Positions 32,600 through 45,312 of a stretch of DNA of 64,000 bases are shown here, in pieces. Where the stretch lies: contig OY540816.1 in the NCBI GenBank assembly GCA_961205875.1, positions 12,162,701 to 12,226,700 of the forward strand, written 5' to 3'. The position numbers and the translations under genes are program-made. Source of the stretch: Sialis fuliginosa. Lineage: Eukaryota; Arthropoda; Insecta; Megaloptera; Sialidae. The notes beneath the pieces were generated by a model. The model was not told where the DNA came from. It worked only from the letters and a program-made list of their open reading frames with translations, and did no database searches. Positions within the stretch are counted from its first letter, which is position 1; every line of letters starts with the position of its first letter.

Positions 32600-34323
32600 C
32601 ACTGAACTATTATAGGTGAATGAATACATCTTCCGTTTCCCAAATTCTAAGACTTGGCCTGCTATTTACATATATTCGATGTTTGCATGAGTGTTACATG
32701 TGCTATTAAAAATTACATGTTGGGTAGATCAGATTTCACCATACGTTGTATGCATTAAAAACAAATTATTGGCAGTGTGAAATGCCATAAAGAGGTAAAG
32801 TTCATGTACTATTTTTAGATAATCAGGTTAAATCTTTTTGATTTATGTTGGCTAGAGTAAAGTGTTCTTTTTCGGCCGTAGAGAGGAAATTATAATATCT
32901 ATAATACCTATAGATTTTAATGAAAAATGTTTTAAATCACATATAATGGTAGTTTTAGAATCAGGTGTTAAATAAATTGAAATGACGTTTGAAAGTTTTA
33001 ATTGCGGATATAGGATTAAATATATCATTAAAATGATCATGGTCTACCTGTACTTATATCATACCAGTGGCGTATCTAAAATGTTTATATTATTGACATA
33101 TTTTCATGGTTATAACCCTCTAAATTATGTTTTACTTACGTATTTGTTGTCAAAAAATTTTTCTATATATTTTTAATTGTTTTTATATCTCTCACCATGT
33201 TGTATTATAAATTAAAGGTATAAATATAATATACCTACATCATTCACATTTTTATTTCAATTTTATAAAATAATCATACGCTTTTCCGCTAATCTTTTAT
33301 TTAAGAATTTTTTAGAATAATAAAAAAAGCAATCAAATGAAATTTAGAGGGTTTATTGTACATGTCTCAAAATATTCAAAACATTTTTTTAAATGAAATA
33401 TATAAAAAAATGGTGACTTTAGCGTTGCTACACTGAGTGCATCTTTTTTGTTATGTGCTCCACTGCGGAAAATAGAATTTCTATGGATCAACATCCAGAA
33501 TAAAAAAAAAATTCTCGTTATTTACATCAGTTACATACAGTTTTTCCAATCGAAGTACACACGATTATTTAAAAATATCAATTTTTGCAAATTTTGTATC
33601 ATTTTTAACAAAAAATCGCGTTTTTTACGAAAAAAACGACCTTAAATTGTTTATAAAAACCGTAATTATTAACCAATCGTAAAAATCATGACTACTTCGA
33701 TGTAAAATCTATTTAAGAAGTTACATAACAGTTAAAATTTCAAGTCGATCGGATGGAAAATGGAAAAAAAAGATACGTTTTCCGCAGTTTTTAAAAACGT
33801 AGTGTCGATAAAAATGAGTATAAAGTTTGAAAACTGTTTTACTACATGCAAATGTTTTCGGTTGCTTATTTTGCTTCTGTTTTGGTTTGAGAACGAATTA
33901 CGGTGCCCCTTTATCATACATTACCATATACTCATTATCACTCATTTTTCACCACTTTCGCCATCTAGGTTGTTTCGTTTATTCAGAGATATTTTGGAAA
34001 GTGAGCTCTAAAAATTAAAAGATCTTTTTTTTGCTTATAATTCCTTTTGATTATCATTTTTAAGATATTTATACATCATTTAAGCTAATAAAATAATTGT
34101 CAAAAATTTGTTAATGCATAGAAGTTAGGCCTTAAGCTTTTATTTTGCGTTGACATTTAATATATTCCTTATTTTATCTTTATCGGTATTTTTAAATTAA
34201 AACTGTATTCAATTTATTATTAACTTCAAATATCCGGCCTTGTCGACGTACTTGACAGGTAATTGATCTTATGCAATGAAATTGTATATTAAAAATTGTA
34301 AAATAAAATATTATATTTAACAT
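32600..34323. other. Gene-free stretch
   Basis: Several open frames of 60-83 codons overlap on both strands at 32850-33180 and 33448-34018; none shows a motif. The block 33410-34010 is slightly less AT-rich (gttgctacactgagtgcatc, aaattacggtgcccc) and may be an unrecognised transposon, but no termini were found. Confidence 0.4.
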
Positions 34324-34328
34324 TAATG

Positions 34329-34600
34329 TCCGGTATAAAAAAATGGCTCTCGAGCAAAAGCTAACTTAACGCTATCTGCGAGGTATTAAATATAAGTAAC
34401 AACCCATTGACAGTTCTAATGAACGGTATGGTTTATATAAATGACTTTAATAAATGCACGTTTAGTAGAAATCAGCGATCTACAAGCGGTAGTGAAAATT
34501 ATACCTCATAAAATACCTAACATTTACATAACTATACATTTATTACCACTGCCCTAAAATCTCGAGTGATTAATGTTGATTTGACACAGATAACATCAAT
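34329..34600 (+). repeat. MITE family 4 relic
   Basis: 'tccggtataaaaaaatggct', 'gctatctgcgaggtattaaa', 'gtagaaatcagcgatctaca' and 'catttattaccactgcccta' follow the order of 29010-29336 in the same orientation. The right terminus is degraded. Confidence 0.65.
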
Positions 34601-34679
34601 TTTTCATAAGACGAAGCTTCAGTTCCTAAAACCGAGACGAGACTAACCTGATTCTCTTCTCGTATGCAGCCCTAATTAT

Positions 34680-35400
34680 ATAGATATAAATGAATATTAT
34701 TTGTATGAAGCTTATAGACTTGGGAATTACTGAACTGATTTCAATGTGGTTTTCATCAATAGTTAGATCATTTTTCTGTGCAGTATCGTGGCTATTATTA
34801 TTTTATGAAAACCTATGATTAACATCAAAAGACTAAAAAAATATTTATCAAGTCGTGGTTTGTTTCCATAATGTGACTGTATACAACTGTTATTTATATA
34901 AAACATAGTAGCCATGGAATAAATAGTTTTATAATTTACAAGAATTTACGGTTTCAATATTTAATTTCATTTACATAGGTTATTATGAGCACGTCGAACA
35001 ATTGAATGATTTTTGACACATGTTAACAATTAAATATTTTAAACATTACATTGATTGAAAATTAAAATACGAAGAAACATTTCACTTCCATGACAGGTAA
35101 AATATTGAAATTAATTATGATTGTTGCTAACCTATTTATTAATTATTATTTTCATCTGGTGTTTCCTGGTAGTTTGAAAGTATAATTTTACACGATTTTC
35201 TCAGTAACTACTGAACGGATTTTATTTCGGTTTTCACTAATGGATAGGTTAAGTTAAGATGTATAATTTGTATAAATTTTATGAAGTCGGAAAAAAACAA
35301 ATCGCGGCGAACCGTGTGTTGTGAGCATGTTGGTGGGCATGTCGGGTGGGCATGATTACTTTATGTTTAATTAAATTAATATCCCTGAATAGTTCACTAT
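34680..35400 (+). repeat. Large inverted repeat, left arm (retroposon-like element)
   Basis: Contains two related modules: 'gaattactgaactgatttca' with 'gtggttttcatcaatagtta' (34725-34768) and 'cagtaactactgaacggatt' with 'cggttttcactaatggatag' (35203-35250). It ends 'taattaaattaatatccctg'. All blocks recur in opposite orientation at 37022-37632 in matching order. About 100 bp (34770-34985) are poorly matched. It is a dispersed element of the kind common in moth and butterfly genomes, not a gene. Confidence 0.75.
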
Positions 35401-35739
35401 AAAATAGGTCATATTGTTTTGATTGATTGAATTAATTTTGAATATTAATATATTCGAAGTTTTGATAGGTTCCTTTATTGCTTATTGATTTTGTGCATTT
35501 CAGAACTATAAAAAAATAATAACATCGACCATTTTACAAAAGATTATTAACCGCATGTTGTAATATAATCCTTCATTCGATTAAAATAAAAACAGTAAAA
35601 CCCCTAAACATTAACTGGAAAATAAAACTCGCTTATTGCGTTGTATAAAATGATTTATTGAACAGAACGACCCAAATATGTATATCCTTTCATTTCCATG
35701 TTCTGAGCCATTTCCGTATACACGGAACACATAAAAAAT

Positions 35740-35955
35740 GAGCACCACACTCGTCGGCTAACGCACCGCGACACATCGCGCTGTTGACGCCCGCGCCGCC
35801 AAACATTCCTATGTAACGATCGCACTTTACTTTAACGTCGCTTATCGTCGTGTGTTTTTTATCGTTAAATTCGCACGGTCAAATAAATAAACAGCGCGTC
35901 AGCGGTTAACTATACCGCCGCACATTGGTCCCAAATCCCGAAAAGCTGGACAAAA
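35740..35955. other. CpG-rich patch
   Basis: GC-rich and CpG-rich strings (accgcgacacatcgcgctgt, tgacgcccgcgccgcc, taacgtcgcttatcgtcgtg, aacagcgcgtcagcggttaa) fill about 200 bp. No open frame, TATA box or donor site is convincing. The right edge 'atcccgaaaagctggacaaa' runs into a dispersed repeat (35930-36110), so the patch may belong to that element and not to a host promoter. Confidence 0.4.
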
Positions 35956-36480
35956 TGTGAAGATATTGTTTGATTCCAGCGAAACTTGGTATATGAGAGT
36001 TTTCGAGGTCGCTGATTACGAATATGAAGTCAAATTTTGGGATAACAAAATGGCTGACGACTTAGTGCAAAACGATGTCTGTTCCCATGAAACTAATATA
36101 CGGTATTTCTACATTCTCTTGCATCAATCATTGCACTAAATCTAGCCTAGAAACCTTATAGACATCTATCGGCAGTCAATTCTTTGATATGTTTTAGAAA
36201 AATGTTCAATCAACAATATAATGTGGGTTTCAAGGCTAGATCTATCATTTTTATTACTTATTGCTTTTTTTTGGCCCATTTTCCATAGACTGAAAAGTAG
36301 TCTATGGGAAGGGAGCCCAAAAATTTTTTTTGGATTTGCTTTAAAGCCCCCTGCAGGCACCATTTTTGATTTAGAAGAAAAAATAGAGAAAGGGTCAAAT
36401 TCTGCTTGTTTGGTTACACATTTAAACGTGCCACATGTCTTGGTATAAAAAAAATATTTTTTTACTTAGTTTTAGTTCCT
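35956..36480. repeat. Dispersed-repeat mosaic
   Basis: 'cgaggtcgctgattacgaat', 'atgaagtcaaattttgggat' and 'aacaaaatggctgac' form a module I know from insect repeats. 36270-36370 holds palindromic strings around 'tccatagactgaaaagtagtctatggga', given here by its arms TCCATAGACT and AGTCTATGGG. The short frames on both strands have no further support. Confidence 0.4.
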
Positions 36481-36486
36481 TAGTGC

Positions 36487-36672
36487 CCCCCCCCCCCCCC
36501 CCTGAAATTATATATTTGTACATCTTTTACTAGATGGCGTCATTTTACATATTCAGTAAAAATTTCAAGTTTCTAGCTTATATGGTTTACGAGTTATTTA
36601 GCTTTGAGTGAAAAGGACAGACGAACGGACGGACGACAAAGTGAGATTAATAGGGTTTCTTCGGAACCCTAA
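36487..36672 (+). repeat. Poly-C tract and ACGGACGGACG tail of a dispersed element
   Basis: A run of about 16 C (36487-36502) is followed by 'atggcgtcattttacatatt', 'acagacgaacggacggacga', 'gggtttcttcggaaccctaa'. This is a standard end module in lepidopteran genomes; a weaker copy lies at 160-245. The C-run would be a weak point for assembly. Confidence 0.65.
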
Positions 36673-36714
36673 AAACAAACAAAAACGACGTTTGGCCAGC
36701 TTTTCATGATTTGA

Positions 36715-36880
36715 CACCACCGTGCGCCGTCGCTTCCTCCCCCCCCCCACACTTACACACGATGGGTACGCGCGCGTGCACTATTTGGCACACGCAACGG
36801 TTGGTGGCGCGGGGTTGCGTGCCCTGGCGCGCGTGCATCGCGTATATCCCCTTATATCGCACGCACACACTCGCACTAAA
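36715..36880. other. CpG-rich patch
   Basis: The most GC-rich stretch in the window (gtgcgccgtcgcttcctccc, gggtacgcgcgcgtgcacta, ggcgcggggttgcgtgccct, ggcgcgcgtgcatcgcg). A 70-codon frame lies across it without motif. It sits inside the large inverted repeat and is followed by a short CA/GT tract. Either a regulatory island or a GC-rich repeat; the sequence does not decide. Confidence 0.4.
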
Positions 36881-37021
36881 CTAACATATGTGTGTGTGTA
36901 TGTTTACAAAACTTGCGAGCAAGATATAAGATAATAAGATGGTATATATGTATATCGGAAGTCACTTATTTATTTTCTTTTTTTTTTTAATTCTAACTTA
37001 TTATTTTTTCTATTATATAAA

Positions 37022-37632
37022 ATACTAGCGCATTGGACCCAGTGTTACCCGGGGATATTAATTTAATTAAACATAAAGTAAACTTGCCCATCCAACATAC
37101 ACACAACACACGGTACACCGCGAATTGTTTTTTTCCAACTTCATGAAATTTACACAAAATATACAAAAATTATACATCTAAACCTAATCTATCCATTAGT
37201 GAACACCGGAATAAAATCAGTTCAGTAGTTACTGCGAAAGTCTTGTAAAATCATATTTTCAGACTCCCAGAACACATCAGGTCATAAATAAATAAATAGG
37301 TTAGCAACAATCATAATCAATTTCGATATTTTATCTTTCTTGGAGGTGAAATGTTTCTGTTTTATATTTCAATTAATTGTCAATTAAATGAAATATTTAA
37401 TTGTAAACATGTTTCAAAATTCATCCAATTGTTCGACAAAATATTTGAAAGAGACGTGGTCACAGTGACCTAAATTAATAAAATTACGGAAACCGTAATT
37501 TATATAATTCTGTATTCCATGACTAGATACCATTATCTAACTATTGGTGAAAACCGTATTGAAATCGGTTCAATAATTTCCGAACCTATAAGCCTCATAC
37601 AAACGAATATTCATTTATATGTATAGAAATAA
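37022..37632 (-). repeat. Large inverted repeat, right arm
   Basis: Read on the - strand it gives the same modules as 34680-35400: 'gaaattattgaaccgatttc', 'ggttttcaccaatagttaga', 'gattatgattgttgctaacc', 'ctactgaactgattttattc', 'cgcggtgtaccgtgtgttgt'. It ends, at 37040 on the + strand, in 'acccagtgttacccggggat', a typical lepidopteran retroposon head. Similarity to the left arm is about 80% by eye. Confidence 0.75.
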
Positions 37633-37634
37633 AA

Positions 37635-40600
37635 TAAAGTATAATTATCTTTAGATTTCAAAGGAATTACAAGTTTTGTAGTTTCCCGAATCGAATACGG
37701 TTATTTTGACAATGGCATGTGTATGAGACTCTAAAACTGATATTTTCGTTATGTAGCCCTTCTTGATATTTGTGTTCTTTCAGTCAGAGTGTCTAATAAT
37801 CTTCTCAAACACGTAAAAGGGGTTTTTGACGGATTTTAAATTAGATTTTATAACTAACATTTTCTTTGTGCTTTTTCAAATAATGGTTAAAGTTTTAGTT
37901 CAAGAAAATTTAATTATTTAAACATCGATATCAAAGATCAAAGAAATGAGAAAATTAAAGGTCATACTCGTAGATTGTTTTTACAATATTCAATATTCTT
38001 GAAAGCAGAATGAAATACCAATTGTTTTAAAAATTTCAATCTCTTTCTATAGTTGCAATTTATTGCGGAAAAATGTGAATATTTAAAGCTAACTAATACC
38101 TAGATACAACTGAGAAGTTGCTAAGATACTTGTATAGAATTGTTGATATACATTTGAACATAATAAGGCTTGCAGATTTGATCTCTATTTATATTTACAT
38201 TCATTTGTTCTGTTTGAGATACACTGGTACATACGATCAAGTTCTAGCGTCAAAATGAAAACCTCATTTAACGCATATTGTTACCTCAATGAATGAGTGT
38301 CTACTTGTCCGTCATGGCTGACTTTCATGTTCTAAGATAAGAACTAGTTAGAGCACGTGATAGTTAAATTTATTGTTGTAGAAATTGTAGATTAGATTGT
38401 TGTATCGAATGTAGTACTGACATCTTGCATAAATTAAACATTTCAGTATTTTATTTTAACACCTTTGTTTATTACCTACTGCGTACCAAAGGTCAATAGA
38501 AGTAAATGAATAGGGTGTTTAGTATTGATAATAAATTATACAATGATGTAAAAAGTATAGTAGTATCTTGCAAGAATATATAATCAAGTGGTCTTTACGT
38601 GAAGTAAGTCAGTATTTTAATAATAAACCTTATTAAAAATTGTAATGTTTGTTTGTCACATTAAGGTGACCTTTTCAAGGTCAACCCATCCGGTATGTAC
38701 AATATAACATACATGAGTCAAAACACCCAATCGTTATCTAAGCCACGTGATTTTGAATGAGCGTTATGGCGGGAAATTTGTTATTTGAATAGAAAATATT
38801 ATTTTCAGCGTTTTTCCACATTATTTTGAAAAAGAACAAAAACTAATATGTTACATAGGTATATTAGCACAGTTAACAATTTATAACAAAATAAGTTGTT
38901 TTCGTGAACCTTTTAATTTTAAACCGGAAACGATTTATTTTCAATAGGTAATTATTTTTTATATTTTCTTCTTTGAGTTTTTAAAGTTTTGTGGGTGTCA
39001 TTGAGTGAATAATGAATTATTTTTGAAAGAGGTCAATGAAGAACACTTTTTTAAATTATTATTTACATGCGAATACATTTTTTTTAAAAGTTCCCAGAGC
39101 ATATTTTTTTTACAAACCTGATTCCAATTTAAAAAAAAAACCTAAATAGATTGCTGTTATTGAACCTGAAATAGAAACTGTCCGCGTTGATTCGGTTTCT
39201 TTTTTCAACACAATTTTAACGATGACCGTAAAAATAAAATAAAATCGGTTCAGTATCATGTCATATGAGTATTTTACTATATAAATTTATGATAATCTTA
39301 ATACCGAGATATTAAATAATAAAAGTGTTCCCTGTAGAAGAGTTTTACGAGTTCGAAACTTTTTCACAAAGTTCTAAATTTAAGTTTTTATACAAAGTAT
39401 CTCGCAACATACTACGTAGGTATCTTTTTAAATAACACATATCGATTTTATCCTCAATTTTCTGATGGCATTTTCAGAGAAATGCTTGTCACACAAATCT
39501 AGGTCAAGTCTCCATCGAAAAACAAAAACTGTTAATCAATAATAAACAATAGGGCATGCTCTTACCAGATGTAGTACACCGTGAATAACAAACACGCTGT
39601 ATCCATACCGGTGTTGTGTGTGTGTATGTATTTGTGCCAAGAGAGCTTTTGGTAGATATGTGGTTTTAAAGAGGGAGGGAATGGAGGTTACACGAAACAT
39701 TTCGCGCTGTCTGCTTTACTAATTCTTCAGCGGTGATAGTGAATTGTGCGGATTTAACTATTGCGGTCTAATACTCGATTACAATCGAATACAAACTTTG
39801 GTAATTTATTGGCAATGTTTTTGTTTATAATTAATCATTTTAGTGCGTATTAACTGTACAATATTGTGACATTTATACGAGTTTAATGATTAATTTAATA
39901 TAATATTAATTGAAAAATTTGAACAGATGTAGTGTTCTCAAATTAATATTTCAATGTGTAAATAGGTGCAATATGGATTAATTGTGACATTTATATATTT
40001 GAATAGTTTAAGGAACTAATGTTCTTGTATAAAATAAACAAAACTTTATTAATTAAAGTGGTTTTCGGTTGTAGTTAAATATTTTAGTGTGTAAGTCGGT
40101 ATTAACTACGTTGTGTGTTTATTATGTGCTTTAAAGAACTAACAACTGTTATTTATATTGTTGATTCTAAAAAAGAACTAAGTACTTTAGAATTGATAAA
40201 CGTTTTTTGATATTTAGTTATAATCAGAGATCTATTTTTTTAATATATAAATTAAAAAAACTAATCAGATTACAATTTATTGCAAATTCGAAATTAATAT
40301 TAATATTAAAAATATCAAAGTTTACACCGGAAGGAAATAACAATGGGTTTTACTTTCCGATTATAACAACACGTCGATAAATTGTTGTGATATGTTTTTA
40401 TTATGTGTTTTTAACGATATCAGGAACTAATATAATTGTTACACTCTACGATTGCCTTGTTGATTGTAGTTTTAATGTTTGTGAGCTGAAATGCGTTTAC
40501 GATGCACGTTCACAGGACTGCCAATAAAAGTTTTTGCTTAAACTAAATGAGGTTCTCGTGCTTTTGACTGTATATTCGCTCTATAAGTGGATGACCATAA

Positions 40601-43225
40601 TAATATAATGCTTTTGTGCTGTAACAATGAAAACACATCAATATAGAACATTTCCTTTGTACAAGAGAAATTATTACACAGTATGTATTCATTTATTTAT
40701 TTTGTTTTATTGTAGATATTTGATTGGTTCATTTAGCGTGAGCCTATTGTTTTGGGAGCTGTCACATATGTGCTATTTTTAAACACCGATGTTATTCTAG
40801 ATTTTTGTCTTTCAAAAATTACAACATTGTTGTTTGAAAACGTTTTAAAATAGTGGTTCTATAATTATATTTTCAGATTTTTATAAGATGGAAAGATTAG
40901 AATTTACTTGTGAAATGGCTTCAGAAATAATTAATCTTTAAGAAAGGACTGGGGAGTTTAGCTGGTATTAATTGGGGCGCGCCAAATAAGCGACGAAGTT
41001 ATTCTTAATTTATATCGTCTTCTACAAGCAAATTTTATGAAAATAAATAATTAAAAATGTTTCAAAAATGTACTTTCTGATGCTAATAACACAATCTTTA
41101 TTGTGCGAAAAAAATGACGTTATAATAAACTTTTTTAAACAGGCAGAGTGGTGTATATAAAATTTTGGCCAATTTTTCTCATTCTTAATGCAGTATCCTA
41201 GCAAAAAAACTTTAAATACGTTTTTTCAGTCTATTTGTTGTGTAAATATATATATTTTAATTAAAAATAATGTTAATCATAATATCACCATTTTTAAATA
41301 AGAAGATAGAGGCTGCAATATTCAAAATGTGTTATTGGGATCACCTTGAACAAGATTCACTTTCAGAGAGTTGAACAAACGGTTGCTAATATTCCTCTTT
41401 CTACTACAAATTTCGGTAATATAAACATCAGAGACTCATTGTAGTGTAGCTCAACAAAATTTGGATTTTAGGATGGTTAATTTTGAATATACATATCTTA
41501 TTACACTTTACGATATTCTGGACTGTTAATATATTTTTATTAAATACAAACATAAATATAAATATTTACTTATGATTAACTATGTACATTATTATACATT
41601 GTATGATTCAGAGGCCATTATTTCAAAGTACTCTGAGAAATGAGAAAAATGTAGACGATTATTTACAGTTTGAACATGATCGTTATCTTCGTAATACAGA
41701 AGGACTGTCGTATTTTTATTTTATTTTTATTTTCCTTTTAAATGTTATTAAACTATACATACTATACAAGCTTACAAATTCTTATTTTATGATATACAAG
41801 CACTATACTATAAAATAGGTATGTTGTTGTATTTATGAAGTTTATAATATATTTAAATTAATTTTTTAATCTTAATCGGTAGATGCATACATAATAAGTA
41901 ACGAAATATCTTTATAGGCACTCATAAACTATATTTTTTTGTAAAAAAATAAGTAAATGTGCGTTCGTTGTTATTAAACAATGAAATAATAAATCTTTTC
42001 AAGGACATTTGATTTGATTTTAATAGTCTTCCATCGAATTAACATAATATATGTTATACTAATTTGCTTACACACGATTCCCGAACACAGATAGGTATAT
42101 TTCTTATAGAAAGTATAAGATATGTGTTGATAAACACGCAAAATGCTATTCAAGTTTAAGTTGTCTTAATAAATTTATTAAGCGATTAAACGTAGGTATA
42201 TACCTTTTAATCTGGCCAGGTAAATATAAATGTGTGAAATTATTTACGTACTTATTTTTTATTATGTGTAAGTTATTATTATTTGAGAACGTCTATATTT
42301 ATTTTTATTTGAAATCAATAAATAATCAAAAGCTTGCAAATATATTATAGAACTTTTTAAAATACTTTTTTGTGTAAAATTATAACATAATTGGCTTCCA
42401 TATTTGTTTTTACTTCCTATAACTGATAACGTATGCATAGTTTCATAAAACAGGAAAAAATATAGATAAGGATATATCAGACAACCAAAACTAAAAATAC
42501 AGTAACTAGATAAACATATTTTATGTGCATTTTATATGCATTCATTGCAATTATTCATTTGAAACATTTAATAATGTTTCTTAAAAATGTTATTGATTTT
42601 TATTTCTGTTGAATTAGTATGTTTAAAGAACACCTAATTACAAGTAAATAAAAAACATCTCTTTGTGTACATGTCTTTTTGTAAACATCCTGTTTGTTAT
42701 TGTCGATGCTGCTTTTAGCAAACATATTTTTGTTTAATTACTTTACGCTATCGGGATTTTGTACTTCTATTACTTGTGTACATCTTTCGTAAATATTTGC
42801 TTTCATTAATTATTTTTCACGCATTTTCAAAGTTTAAAGAAGACGAACATTGTAATATTTACATATAATATTAGTTTTCTTACTTTTGACGTTCTTATAT
42901 CCATGTATATGAAATATAGATAAAGTATATATGTAAGTACAGTGAAGCCGATTTTTTTTTCAAAATCCGGATTTTGATGGAATTATCCATTTTGATCTAC
43001 CATGAATCCATTCTGACTATTTTCGGCATGATATCTATATGTCTATCGGTCTCTCTGAAAACGCTGTAACTCAAATACGACAAATTGTAGAAAGGTGAAA
43101 TTTTACATTTAAGATTAATTTTTGTCTGGGAAGAAAACTTCCTATTTTTGAAAACGATCTGTCAACCGGATATGGATGTTTATTGATGTCGGTGTTTGAA
43201 TAATTCAAATGGTTCATAACAGAAA
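37635..43225. other. 5.6 kb without recognisable genes
   Basis: AT-rich DNA with no supported coding exon. Noted inside: a nuclear-receptor-like motif cluster at 38663-38683, a retroposon tail fragment near 39185-39260 (aaaatcggttcagtatcatg) and a less AT-rich stretch at 39590-39770 with a short GT tract. Open frames of 60-78 codons (41022-41204, 41582-41818) are AT-driven and unrecognised. The segment 43000-43120 carries 'gctgtaactcaaatacgaca', also repeat-like. Confidence 0.5.
38663..38683 (+). promoter_or_regulatory. AAGGTGACCTT palindrome beside TCAAGGTCA
   Basis: An 11 bp palindrome AAGGTGACCTT (38663-38673) is followed after one base by TCAAGGTCA (38675-38683). TGACCT and AGGTCA thus form an everted repeat with a 5 bp spacer, and the second half is an exact extended monomer site for FTZ-F1/ERR-type receptors. 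In the insect setting this could be a hormone-response element. No gene start is visible nearby. Confidence 0.3.
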
Positions 43226-43228
43226 ATA

Positions 43229-43632
43229 AATTTCTATCATGAGTGTCATGGGACTTTCTTATACGTAATACTGAGAGTGAACAGTGTACGTAATTCTAAA
43301 TAATTATTTAAAAAAATGTATGGTGAATAAATTATAGATAATAACATACTCGACATTTTTTATCTAAAATATTTTTTTCTTATTTCAAAAATAATTTGAA
43401 AATTAAAAAATTGACTAGAGTAAACATCCATTTTCGGTTGTTATTACGTTCAATAAAATTCATTTGATAAATAACGTAGAGGATAATATTTTCTATAGTT
43501 TATGTCCCATTCATTATATTCTATCTTTTATTATTTTGTCAGAAAAATGTTTTAATAAAATAAGAATTACGTACACTATTCACTGTCAGGATTACGTATA
43601 AAAAAGTCTTGTGGCTCCCATGGCAGATATTT
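43229..43632. mobile_element. TIR element, about 404 bp
   Basis: 'tgggactttcttatacgtaa' at 43248 and 'agtgaacagtgtacgtaatt' at 43276 are mirrored on the opposite strand at 43562-43605 as 'agacttttttatacgtaatc' and 'cagtgaatagtgtacgtaat'. The arms span about 70 bp with roughly 80% match. Outer limits near 'tctatcatgag' and 'ctcccatggcagata' are approximate and no target duplication could be fixed. The 70-codon frame at its right end is not a gene. Confidence 0.65.
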
Positions 43633-43639
43633 ATGTTAA

Positions 43640-45170
43640 TCTTTATACGTTTATGGAAGAAAATACGTTACATTAGTTATGAGTCACTGTTAATAATTAT
43701 GTTTCAAGGTCATCATTGCCGACGAATACCTGAATACTTAATGATACATTTTTGTATTCACAAGCTTGCTCATATTTTCCCTATACCGATCCCAAATAAT
43801 TGTAGACTTTCCTTATTATAATTTTGTATATTTTCCTCTTCGTTGGAGTATACGTTTATAAATACATGCATAATGTATCAAGAGATTTTCAACCTTTATT
43901 TCTGTACTCATCATTGTACTGATCATATTTTTTATATGTTTACTAAAAGTTCCTTGCAGTTTCACCCGCATTTATTTCGGAATCAAAATATTTTAATTTT
44001 TATACATTTTATTAGAAAATATCAGTTAAATTTTTTTCATAAGTTGTCAGTTCTATCTATCTTTCAATTTTCGTATAATCTGTACAAATAAATGCCCTAA
44101 TTCAAATATCATAATATAACCTAAAATAATTCTAGAATCTTGTACCAATCAATTAGTATTTTTCGTATATTTTTATTAAAAAAAAATATCACTTATAAAT
44201 TTTTCGTAATACTTTCCTTACTTACTCGTATTTATTAATAATCATTTTTTGGCTTATATCTATGCAAACTTTAAATTTTTCATCATTTACAAATTTATCG
44301 TTTGTTTGGGCAAAAATGATTCAAACATTACTTAAAAATTGCATACACTCATAATATGCAGTAAAGTTGCTACAAGTCGTGATTAACGTGAGTTAAATAT
44401 GATGTAGAAGTGTCCAGCTGGGAGTGGTATACTTTTAACTATTTCAATTAGTGAATATTCACTATGAATTAGTGATTTCTCACTAATTCAGTTTTAGAAA
44501 GTATGTTAATGGACATCACAACTTACACTAGATGTGGATGACTGGCGGGAATAAGATATACTCCGGGGAAATCTGAGCAGGGGACGTTCACGAAGTCGAT
44601 TATCATAGGTTATTTCCTAGGGGCTTCACAATAGGATTATAATATGTGTATATTATACAGGTGTTTAATTAATGCACATCGATTTAATTTATGTGCATGC
44701 ATATCTCTAAAATAAACCGATATACAGACAATATATTACATTATGGGCAATTAATCGTTGATTAGACGTTAATGGGGATTGAAACTATAATATGTTAAAT
44801 CTATCTGTGTATTATTCACACTATCACAATCTACCAGATTGGCCAGTAAACATTTATAAATCTAAATACCAAAACCAATTTTCTTAATGGTTGACGTACA
44901 CTTGACATTATGCCAAACTTTTATTTTATAAATAATGTAGACCCGTGACATCTCTGGATTCGGTTTAAAATAATTATTAAGTTTGTAAGACAAAAAAGTA
45001 GTTTATCTACAGTAACACCTCTTTAATCGTATACATTCGAAACTTGATAATCTCTTGAAAAGTATATTTCCCCTCTATCCCTAAATATAAATATTTACTT
45101 TATAATTTCATTCCACGTCACACTAAATTATACAATTGTTTGAATTATAACTTTATACTGTATATCTATG
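43640..45170. other. Gene-free stretch with paired hairpins
   Basis: No gene is supported; the 82-codon frame 43843-44091 is His/Phe-rich and AT-driven. 44520-44640 is slightly GC-richer (atgactggcgggaataagat, gaaatctgagcaggggacgt). Two adjacent hairpins at 44449-44489 are listed separately. Confidence 0.5.
44449..44489. repeat. Two adjacent perfect palindromes sharing TAGTGA
   Basis: TAGTGAATATTCACTA (44449-44464) is a perfect 16 bp palindrome. GAATTAGTGA (44466-44475) and TCACTAATTC (44480-44489) form a 10 bp stem with a 4 nt loop. One base separates the two. Confidence 0.8.
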
Positions 45171-45172
45171 TA

Positions 45173-45312
45173 TATATTAATACGTGAACATCGAAAATTG
45201 TCGTACGTTTTTTTAGTATTTATTATAAAAGGAGGTGAATGAAACTTATATAATTCGAAAGGTACTGTGCCATAGATGTGCACAAAAAAAATGTGTGTAT
45301 GTTGCCATTACA
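45173..45312 (+). repeat. Dispersed repeat family 2, truncated copy
   Basis: 'attaatacgtgaacatcgaa', 'ttattataaaaggaggtgaa', 'ggtactgtgccatagatgtg' match 23765-23890 at about 90% by eye. The match stops at 'tgtatgttgccattac', before the hairpin arm. Confidence 0.75.

Noticed and set aside
35957-36139. 60-codon frame beginning MKILFDSSETWYMRVFEVAD
   Set aside because: It overlaps a dispersed-repeat module (ggtcgctgattacgaat..aacaaaatggctgac) seen in many insect genomes.
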